Assembly (NCBI GenBank): GCA_963765285.1
Contig: CAVXVR010000003.1
Span: forward strand, 806,001-870,000
Source: CAVWZH01 sp963765285
Lineage (GTDB): Bacteria; Acidobacteriota; Terriglobia; Terriglobales; Acidobacteriaceae
Length of the DNA stretch: 64,000 nucleotides
Direction: 5' to 3'
Positions 58,112 to 64,000 of the stretch are shown here, in pieces. Position numbers and translations under genes: made by a program. The notes under the pieces were generated by a model. It saw only the letters and a program-made list of their open reading frames with translations. It ran no database searches and was not told where the DNA came from. Every line of letters starts with the position of its first letter. The first letter of the stretch is position 1.

Positions 58112-59845
58112 TCAACCCTTAGCTTGCTTTTCGTAAATCTCTCGCGCCCGCTCAATCGTATCGGCGTCTTCCGGCGATTTATCGGGCCGCAATCGCACAA
58201 TCCGCGGAAAGCGCAATGCGTACCCGCTCTCATGCCGCTCTGACCGCATCATGTTGTTGAACGCAACTTCCAGCACGACCTTCGGCTCGACAATGCGGCG
58301 AAATCCCTGATCGTCCAAGGTGTGTTCAAGAAACCACTTTGTCATTTCGGCGATTTCGGCGTCGGTCAATCCCGAATAGGCTTTGCCGATATTCACCAGC
58401 CGCTCGCCGTCGCGCACTGCGAACGTGTAGTCACTCAACACTCCAATGCGCTTTCCGTGTCCGTATTCGGCCGCCGTGACCACGACGTCGAGCGTGGCCA
58501 ATTCTCGCTTCAGCTTCAGCCACGATTTTCCCCGGCGGCCGGGCGTGTAAAGCGACTCGGGATCTTTGACCATCAATCCTTCATTCCCACGCGCCTGCGC
58601 CGCCTCAAACAGGATGTCGAGTTCCCGCGCCGATGACGCCCTAAACACGGGAGCGCGAATCACCTTCCCCTCCAACTTCTCTTCCACATCGAACCCAAGA
58701 CGGCTCTGTTGGTTCTCGCGGATTCTCCTTCGTGTACCTTCGTGTCCTTCGTGGTTAATAGGCCTTCGCGGTGAAGCCAGCAAGTCGCCAAGAATCTCCG
58801 CTCGTTCTCGCAGCGGCCGATCCAGCAGCAAATCGCCGGCACGATAAATCACATCAAATACCACATAAGCTACTGGCACTTGCCGCATCAGTTCGAAACT
58901 CACTTTCTTTCGGCCGAGTCTCGCTTGCAGCGCGCTGAAGGGCAGCGCATGGCCCTCGTTGGATTCTCCGCCCACAGAACTCCAGGCCACGATTTCCCCG
59001 TCAAGAATCGCATCTTCGGGAAGCTCCGCCAGCGCATCAGGAAGTTCGGGAAACGATTCTGTGATTTCGTCCCTGGTGCGGGAAAAAAAACGCACTTCGT
59101 CTCCGGAACAATGCGCTTGCGCCCGAATGCCGTCGTACTTGTCTTCAATCAACGCATCAGGAAAATAGCTAAGCGCGTCTTCCGCCGACTCAGCCGGGCT
59201 GGCCAGCATGAAACCGAGGGGATGAAACATGCGCATTTTCGCGTCCGCCAGCCTGCCTTCCGCCGCCAGTCGCAACGTTTGTCCGATGTCACCGATCAGC
59301 ATGTTGGCCCGCTGCACGTCAGGCAGAGCTGCGCCGAAGGCCTTGCCGATCGCCTCCTCCACCAAACTCTCCTTCAGGCCAATACGCAGGTCGCCAGTCA
59401 TGATTTTGACGATGTACTTCGCTTCGAGTGGCCTGGCTCGCGCCAGCAAATCCCGAACCAGAGAACCCTTCGCGGCGGCGCCGCGAGCCTCTGCGATTTC
59501 TCGAAACGCGTGTTCCACCTGGATGACGCTCAACCCCGAGCTTCTTGGATTGCCGGGCAGCACCTCGCCCGCCACAGCGCCCAAGTCTCCGGTCAGGCGA
59601 TACGCTGCGCGTAATTCTTCTTCGCTCTTTCCGGAAAGGGATCCTACAATCCGCCACAGGAGCGACCCACCCACTTGCAGAGTCGTTTCCTCCCAGGCGG
59701 GAAACGGCTTGCCTGACAAAAACACCGTCGAGACAGCAGCCTCCTCCTGCGGCCGCGAGCATAAGTACCCCGCGACAATCGCAATCTTCTCCAGTTTCTT
59801 ACTTGTGCCCGCGACCTGCTCGCAGGCTTGCGCTAGTTTTTGCAT
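58112..59845 (-). CDS. ATP-dependent DNA ligase
   Basis: A 577-residue ligase of the archaeal/LigB-like type. An N-terminal DNA-binding region (KSEEELRAAYRLTGDLGAVA, IMTGDLRIGLKESLVEEAIG) precedes the nucleotidyl-transfer lysine in LIEDKYDGIRAQAH. Other motifs are RFFSRTRDEITESFPELPDA, ILDGEIVAW, VAYVVFDVIY, EGLMVKDPESLYTPGRRGKS and WLKLKRE. It seals nicks with ATP and probably complements the NAD-dependent ligase in repair. Residues about 358-380 (PINHEGHEGTRRRIRENQ) are translated from a GTGTCC-type repeat (58725-58760) inserted in frame between the two parts. Confidence 0.93.
   Translation of the reverse strand: MQKLAQACEQVAGTSKKLEKIAIVAGYLCSRPQEEAAVSTVFLSGKPFPAWEETTLQVGGSLLWRIVGSLSGKSEEELRAAYRLTGDLGAVAGEVLPGNPRSSGLSVIQVEHAFREIAEARGAAAKGSLVRDLLARARPLEAKYIVKIMTGDLRIGLKESLVEEAIGKAFGAALPDVQRANMLIGDIGQTLRLAAEGRLADAKMRMFHPLGFMLASPAESAEDALSYFPDALIEDKYDGIRAQAHCSGDEVRFFSRTRDEITESFPELPDALAELPEDAILDGEIVAWSSVGGESNEGHALPFSALQARLGRKKVSFELMRQVPVAYVVFDVIYRAGDLLLDRPLRERAEILGDLLASPRRPINHEGHEGTRRRIRENQQSRLGFDVEEKLEGKVIRAPVFRASSARELDILFEAAQARGNEGLMVKDPESLYTPGRRGKSWLKLKRELATLDVVVTAAEYGHGKRIGVLSDYTFAVRDGERLVNIGKAYSGLTDAEIAEMTKWFLEHTLDDQGFRRIVEPKVVLEVAFNNMMRSERHESGYALRFPRIVRLRPDKSPEDADTIERAREIYEKQAKG
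58725..58760. repeat. TTCGTGTCCTTCGTGG repeat inside the DNA ligase gene
   Basis: CTTCGTGTACCTTCGTGTCC followed by TTCGTGGTTAATA. It is a member of the GTGTCC family, here in the reading frame of the ligase. Confidence 0.65.
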
Positions 59846-59997
59846 TTGTTTCGAACGTCTCTCTTGCCGTAAGTCTAGGCCTGTCTGCTCTTTAGCCGTA
59901 TGTCGTCACATCCCGAATCCGCTCCACCCTGTGTTACTCTAATAGCGGTTGAGCTTCTCGCGGGAAGCTTTGTAGGCCAAAGGATCATCTAATTTCC

Positions 59998-60990
59998 ATG
60001 CGATTTTTGCGCACACTCTGGCGTTTCCTCATTTCGATTCAGCTTCTGCCCGCCCTGGAAGGCGGCGAGGAAACCCTGGTCGGCGGCCAGGCAGTACTCG
60101 AGGGTGTCATGATGCGCTCGCCTCACGCCTGGGCCATCGCGTGCCGCAAACCTTCTGGCGAAGTTTCCACCCACAGCGAAACGTTGGAACGCCCTTCAGA
60201 AAAACACAAATGGATGGCTTGGCCCGTGATCCGCGGCGTCATCACATTGGGTCACGCCATGACGCTCGGTTTCCGAGCGCTGCGCTTTTCCGCAAATGTC
60301 GCGCTCGAGGAACTGCAGCCTGAACCAGCCCCCAACAAAAAGAAACTGGAAATCAGCGGCTGGCTGGCGGCGGTCAACATTATTATCTCGGTCGGCTTCT
60401 TCATCGTCATGTACAAGTTGCTGCCCCTGCTCGCAGCCACTGAACTGAAAAAAGTGAACCCAGTATTTGGCGGACAGATCATGTTCAACCTGGTCGATGG
60501 CATCGTCCGCATCGCCTTATTCCTGCTTTTTATCTGGGGTGTTTCGTTGTTGCGTGATATTCACCGCGTCTATGAATATCACGGCGCCGAGCACAAGACT
60601 GTCTTTGCCTTCGAAAATGGCGACCCGCTCGAGACCGCCAGCGTGCAGAAATATTCTACGTTCCATCCGCGCTGCGGCACCAGCTTTCTGATGACGGTGA
60701 TGCTGATATCGATTCTGGTCTACACCGTGATTCCGGTACACACGTTCTGGTCGCGTTTTGGCATCCGCATCGCGCTTCTTCCCGTGATCGCCGGACTTTC
60801 CTACGAGATTATCCGCTTCGCCGCCAAACACCGCGGCTCGCTGTTCGCCCTCATGACCGCTCCCGGCCTGTGGTTGCAGAGGATCACCACCCAGCCACCG
60901 ACGGACGACCAGGCCCAGTGCGCCATCACCGCACTCGAGCACGCCATGGAACTCGAGAAGCAACGCGGCGGCGACCTGGTCATTGCCTAG
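59998..60990 (+). CDS. DUF1385 membrane protein
   Basis: A 330-residue protein of the DUF1385/YqhQ family. The opening is LEGGEETLVGGQAVLEGVMM, followed by RSPHAWAIACRKPSGEVSTH. Later are about four membrane segments (INIIISVGFFIVMYKLLPLL-like), then YEYHGAEHKTVFAFENGDPL and FHPRCGTSFLMTVMLISILV. It lies just before prfA, as in many genomes, so it may be tied to translation or ribosome function, but the role is unknown. The start ATG has an AATTTCC context only. Confidence 0.85.
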   Translation: MRFLRTLWRFLISIQLLPALEGGEETLVGGQAVLEGVMMRSPHAWAIACRKPSGEVSTHSETLERPSEKHKWMAWPVIRGVITLGHAMTLGFRALRFSANVALEELQPEPAPNKKKLEISGWLAAVNIIISVGFFIVMYKLLPLLAATELKKVNPVFGGQIMFNLVDGIVRIALFLLFIWGVSLLRDIHRVYEYHGAEHKTVFAFENGDPLETASVQKYSTFHPRCGTSFLMTVMLISILVYTVIPVHTFWSRFGIRIALLPVIAGLSYEIIRFAAKHRGSLFALMTAPGLWLQRITTQPPTDDQAQCAITALEHAMELEKQRGGDLVIA

Positions 60991-61023
60991 CGGTCCCCCC
61001 GCGAAAACTAGTGCCGCGAATCC

Positions 61024-61056
61024 AACTGAGAACTGGGAACCAGCGACTGAGAACTG
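61024..61056. repeat. Tandem ACTGAGAACTG repeat
   Basis: ACTGAGAACTGGGAACCAGC followed by GACTGAGAACTG. It is in the gap between the DUF1385 gene and prfA and is related to 18423-18450. Confidence 0.5.
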
Positions 61057-61076
61057 TTATTTAAGGACATACGCGT

Positions 61077-62156
61077 ATGTTCGAACGCCTCAACCAAATC
61101 GAAGCCCGTTACGAGGAACTGACTCAGGCCCTGGCCACGCCAGACGTCATCCACGATTCTTCGAAGTACCAGAAGACCGCCAAGGCGCACAGTGATATGA
61201 CTCCTGTGGTCGAGAAGTACCGGGAGTACAAAGACCTGAAGAAGGGCATCTCCGAGAGTAAGGCCGTGTTGGCGGACGAGAAAGACGCCGAGATGCGCGC
61301 CTATGCTCAGGAGGAACTTACTCAACTGGAAGCTCGTGTCGCCAGAGCGGAAGAAGAACTCAAAGTACTGCTCCTGCCCAAGGACCCCAACGACGAAAAA
61401 GACGTAGTCCTCGAAATCCGCGCCGGCACCGGAGGTGATGAAGCCACGCTCTTCGCCGCCGAAATGTTTCGCATGTACACCCGTTTCGCAGAAACTCAGG
61501 GCTGGAAAGTGGAAGTGCTCTCCACTTCAGAATCCAGCGTAGGCGGGCTGAAAGAAGTGATCGCGTTGATTGAAGGCAAGCGGGTTTATTCGCAGCTCAA
61601 ATACGAAAGCGGTGTTCACCGCGTGCAGCGCGTACCGCAAACCGAGCAGCAGGGACGGGTACACACTTCGGCCGTCACCGTTGCCGTTCTTCCCGAAGCC
61701 GAAGAAGTGGATATCAAGATCGACGCCAAAGATCTGCGTGTCGACACGTTCTGCTCGTCCGGCCCCGGTGGCCAGTCAGTGAATACGACTTATTCCGCAG
61801 TCCGCATCACGCACATCCCGACCAACACCGTCGTCAGCTGCCAGGACGAAAAATCGCAGATCAAAAACCGCGATAAAGCCATGCGAGTGCTGCGGTCCCG
61901 GCTTTACGAGGTAGAAATGCAGAAGCAGCAGGACGCTCTGGCCAAAGAGCGCAAGGCGATGGTCGGTTCCGGCGATCGCAGCGAAAAAATCCGCACTTAC
62001 AATTTTCCGCAGAATCGCGTCACCGATCACCGCATCGGACTCAGCCTCCATCAGTTGGATCAAGTCATCGACGGCAAACTCCAGCCGCTGGTCGAGGCGC
62101 TGACCACCCACTATCAGTCGGAAAAGCTCAAGGGTGAGAGCGGGAGTGTGATGTAA
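61077..62156 (+). CDS. prfA: Peptide chain release factor 1
   Basis: RF1 ends translation at UAA and UAG. The 359-residue length is normal. The GGQ motif is at 231-233 in CSSGPGGQSVNTTYSAVRIT. The stop-codon-recognising P-x-T region is RVQRVPQTEQQGRVHTS. Other conserved parts are EIRAGTGGDEATLFAAEMFR and KIRTYNFPQNRVTDHRIG. AAGGA lies upstream. It is followed by prmC, which methylates the Gln of GGQ. Confidence 0.96.
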   Translation: MFERLNQIEARYEELTQALATPDVIHDSSKYQKTAKAHSDMTPVVEKYREYKDLKKGISESKAVLADEKDAEMRAYAQEELTQLEARVARAEEELKVLLLPKDPNDEKDVVLEIRAGTGGDEATLFAAEMFRMYTRFAETQGWKVEVLSTSESSVGGLKEVIALIEGKRVYSQLKYESGVHRVQRVPQTEQQGRVHTSAVTVAVLPEAEEVDIKIDAKDLRVDTFCSSGPGGQSVNTTYSAVRITHIPTNTVVSCQDEKSQIKNRDKAMRVLRSRLYEVEMQKQQDALAKERKAMVGSGDRSEKIRTYNFPQNRVTDHRIGLSLHQLDQVIDGKLQPLVEALTTHYQSEKLKGESGSVM

Positions 62157-62159
62157 AGA

Positions 62160-62318
62160 ATGCAGAAGCAAGAACGCAGAAGTGAGAAGTAAGAATGCAG
62201 AAGTAATTCTCCGTGCCCTCTGTGCCCTCTGTGTCCTCTGTGGTTGCTCGTTTTGCCTTCTGCCTTCTTAACTTCTGCCTCTGCCTCCTCTGTGCCCTCC
62301 GTGTCCTCTGTGGTTAAA
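62160..62318. repeat. Repeat-filled spacer between prfA and prmC
   Basis: A first part of AGAATGCAGAAGNAAGA-like units, then GTGCCCTCTGTGTCCTCTGT, a pyrimidine-rich link (GCCTTCTGCCTTCTTAACTT) and a second CTCTGTGCCCTCCGTGTCCT copy. The whole spacer is repetitive. It reaches seven bases from the prmC start. Confidence 0.6.
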
Positions 62319-62324
62319 TGACCC

Positions 62325-63209
62325 GTGCTCCTCCGCGACGCCCTCGCCTCCGCCATCTCCCGCCTGACCACAGCCCATGTTCCGTCGCCACGCCTGAACG
62401 CGGAATTACTCCTGATGTTTACGCTCGCCTGCGATCGCGCATATCTCTACGCTCATCCCGAACGCCACTTAGCGGCTGACGAGCAACACACCTACGACGA
62501 AGCCCTGACCGAGCGCGCCCACGGCATTCCAGCGCAATACATCACCGGGCACCAGGAATTCTGGGGGCTGGACTTCATTGTGTCACCCGCAGTTCTCATC
62601 CCCCGCCCCGAAACCGAGCATGTGATCGAAACCGTCCTGGCTCGTGTGGCGCGGGCGCTCTCGCCCGCGCGGCCCCTGCACATTGTAGATGTAGGCACCG
62701 GCTCCGGATGTATTGCGATCGCCCTCGCCAAAGAGCTTCCTCACGCCGAAATCCACGCCACTGACATTTCAACTGCTGCCCTCGAAGTCGCCCGCGCCAA
62801 CGCCGCACGCCATCAAGTCGAAGGCCGCATTCATTTCCACGAAACCGATCTCCTCCAAAGCCTGCAACCGGCCACGTTTGATTTCGTCGTCTCCAATCCT
62901 CCCTACGTAGGAGAATCAGAAGAAGACCAGGTCCAACTCGAAGTCCGCAAGTTCGAGCCACGCAACGCCGTCTTCGCAGGCCCCACAGGCCTCGAAGTCA
63001 TCGAACGTCTGATCCCGCAAGCAAAAGAGAAACTGAAACCTGGAGCCTGGCTGGTGATGGAAATCAGCGGTACCATCGCGGAGCGAATCAAGCCTTTGGT
63101 CGCCGGATGGAAGGAATTTCATATGGTGAACGATCTGCAAGGCATCCCACGGGTCGTCTCAGCGCAAAACAACTCAGCAGACGACGACTCTGCACAAGAC
63201 AAACGCTGA
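62325..63209 (+). CDS. prmC: Release factor glutamine methyltransferase
   Basis: PrmC methylates Gln of the GGQ motif in RF1 and RF2. The 294-residue protein has the N-terminal helical domain (RDALASAISRLTTAHVPSPR, LNAELLLMF), the linker GIPAQYITGHQEFWGLDFIV, and the SAM-binding VDVGTGSGCIAIALAKEL. The NPPY catalytic motif is in FVVSNPPYVGESEED. The GTG at 62325 is taken. Residues 109-116 come from a GC palindrome (62649-62670), an in-frame repeat insertion next to the SAM domain. The last ~20 residues (NNSADDDSAQDKR) are an extra tail. Confidence 0.92.
   Translation: MLLRDALASAISRLTTAHVPSPRLNAELLLMFTLACDRAYLYAHPERHLAADEQHTYDEALTERAHGIPAQYITGHQEFWGLDFIVSPAVLIPRPETEHVIETVLARVARALSPARPLHIVDVGTGSGCIAIALAKELPHAEIHATDISTAALEVARANAARHQVEGRIHFHETDLLQSLQPATFDFVVSNPPYVGESEEDQVQLEVRKFEPRNAVFAGPTGLEVIERLIPQAKEKLKPGAWLVMEISGTIAERIKPLVAGWKEFHMVNDLQGIPRVVSAQNNSADDDSAQDKR
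62649..62670. repeat. GC palindrome inside prmC
   Basis: GCGCGGGCG (62649-62657) with CGCCCGCGC (62662-62670), loop CTCT, preceded by CTCGTGTG. The GTGTGGCGCGGG core matches the one at 45149-45185. Confidence 0.6.
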
Positions 63210-63279
63210 ACGTTGGGCGCCGCGCCCGTCTACGATGCATGGTAGTAGTTCGCGATTCCACGATAATCTCGTGGACATT

Positions 63280-64000
63280 GTGTCTTTACTCGCGAGAATT
63301 CCATGCGCCAGATTATCTTTCCCCAGCTTGACTACCGCGCGGTTCCTCATCTTCTTCCTCCTGCTGACTGCCCCGTCAATGCCGCTATGGTCCCAGAATC
63401 CCCGCGGCGCGCTTCGCGGCATCGTGCAGGACGCCGGCGGCGGCCGCATCACCTCGGCAGAAATCGAGGTGAAGGAATCCTCCATCACCCGCCAGGCCTC
63501 GACCGACGACCGCGGAGAGTTTCGCGTCGACGACTTGCTTCCCGGCAACTATCGTCTCAGGGTAAACGCCAAAGGATTCGCCGAGGCCCGCTCCGACGTC
63601 ACGATCGTGGTCAGCTCCGTGCGCGACGTCACCGTTACCATGAAGCCGCAAACGCGGCAGGAAACGGTGAATGTTCAGGGCGAGGCTTCTTCCATCACCA
63701 CACAGCCGATCGATCTGGCCAGCGCGGTGCATCAGGCGGTGGTAACCACTCAGGACCTCGAAACCATTCCCCTCGCGGCCCGCAGCTTTGCGAATATCGC
63801 CTACCTCGCGCCCGGCACCGAACCGGTTGAGCCCTCAGACCCGACCAAAGCCCGCATCACCGCAGTCTCCACCGGTGGCAGCTCCGGCCTGAACAACGAA
63901 CTCTCTGTGGACGGCGGCGACAACTCCGACGACTACATCGGCGGCTTTCTGCAGAATTTTTCTCCCGACGCGATCCAGGAATTTGCTGTGCGCACTGCCC
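63280..64000 (+). CDS. Oar-like TonB-dependent receptor, N-terminal part (runs off the window)
   Basis: The frame runs to the end of the window, so only about the first 240 residues are seen. After a leader (RFLIFFLLLTAPSMPLWSQ) comes a carboxypeptidase-regulatory-like beta domain (GIVQDAGGGRITSAEIEVKE, then FRVDDLLPGNYRLRVNAKGF). The start of the plug follows (SSVRDVTVTMKPQTRQETVN, IPLAARSFANIAYLAPGTEP, NNELSVDGGDNSDDYIGGFL). This is the Oar-type outer-membrane receptor expanded in Acidobacteria. The start is uncertain: GTG 63280 or TTG 63328. The TonB-like gene at 462 would power this kind of receptor. Confidence 0.85.
   Translation, partial: MSLLARIPCARLSFPSLTTARFLIFFLLLTAPSMPLWSQNPRGALRGIVQDAGGGRITSAEIEVKESSITRQASTDDRGEFRVDDLLPGNYRLRVNAKGFAEARSDVTIVVSSVRDVTVTMKPQTRQETVNVQGEASSITTQPIDLASAVHQAVVTTQDLETIPLAARSFANIAYLAPGTEPVEPSDPTKARITAVSTGGSSGLNNELSVDGGDNSDDYIGGFLQNFSPDAIQEFAVRTA

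Noticed and set aside
1..64000. rRNA, tRNA, secondary-metabolite cluster or prophage
   Set aside because: No matching sequence was seen by eye; tRNA genes could be missed and need a covariance-model scan.

Overview
The window looks like chromosomal DNA of an acidobacterium, most likely of the Terriglobia (subdivision 1, Koribacter-like) type. This is inferred from gene content, not from a marker gene. The signs are an Oar-like TonB-dependent receptor with an N-terminal carboxypeptidase-like domain (63280-end), an OmpR-type winged helix fused to membrane helices, a DUF4097 protein, a GntR/YtrA-ABC operon, DUF4382 and PilZ proteins, GC-rich coding DNA, and many short dispersed intergenic repeats. 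I found no rRNA, tRNA, CRISPR array, transposase or phage module.

Layout. 1-5500: end of a Gfo/Idh/MocA oxidoreductase, a TonB-like protein, an M13 peptidase, a TGDG-repeat DUF4097 protein and a membrane-bound winged-helix regulator. 5500-12500: a 55-residue membrane microprotein next to miaA, a frameshifted GH3 hexosaminidase, a lipoprotein, a zinc-ribbon membrane protein, then pyrB and pyrC. 12500-25900: BglX-type GH3, a PilZ/coiled-coil protein, glycine C-acetyltransferase, a HAD dehalogenase, a YhaM-like nuclease, a SurA-like foldase, an M49-like metallopeptidase, a SpoIIE-type phosphatase and a pirin. 26100-37600: a DUF4382 lipoprotein, FmdB, MmcQ/YjbR, rsmI, YqeY, DUF2071, a CPA2 antiporter, fabG, two small enzymes, an XRE regulator and purH. 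37600-46100: a GntR-ABC-permease operon, an antitoxin with a wrecked toxin, a secreted lipoprotein, a frameshifted TPR protein, a GNAT, DUF1059 and a methyltransferase pseudogene. 46100-58100: dGTPase, an OmpA-like protein, a stand-alone H-NOX beside a STAS-pseudoreceiver and MsrA, an esterase, an amino-acid permease with two amine-type FAD oxidoreductases, a CDF cation exporter and VapBC. 58100-64000: ATP-dependent DNA ligase, DUF1385-prfA-prmC (the usual translation-termination cluster), and the start of the TonB-dependent receptor.

Points that stand out: (i) an H-NOX gas sensor convergent with a STAS protein whose receiver domain lacks the phosphoacceptor Asp; (ii) dispersed palindromic or GTGTCC-type repeats inserted in frame in three housekeeping proteins (RsmI, PrmC, DNA ligase); (iii) four broken genes (GH3, TPR, methyltransferase, RelE/ParE toxin), two of them differing from an intact frame by one base, which may be assembly errors; (iv) a perfect 12+12 bp palindrome over the -10 box of the GntR operon. 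I do not see a clear, wholly new multi-gene system. The H-NOX locus and the winged-helix/TGDG-repeat pair are the best candidates for new biology.
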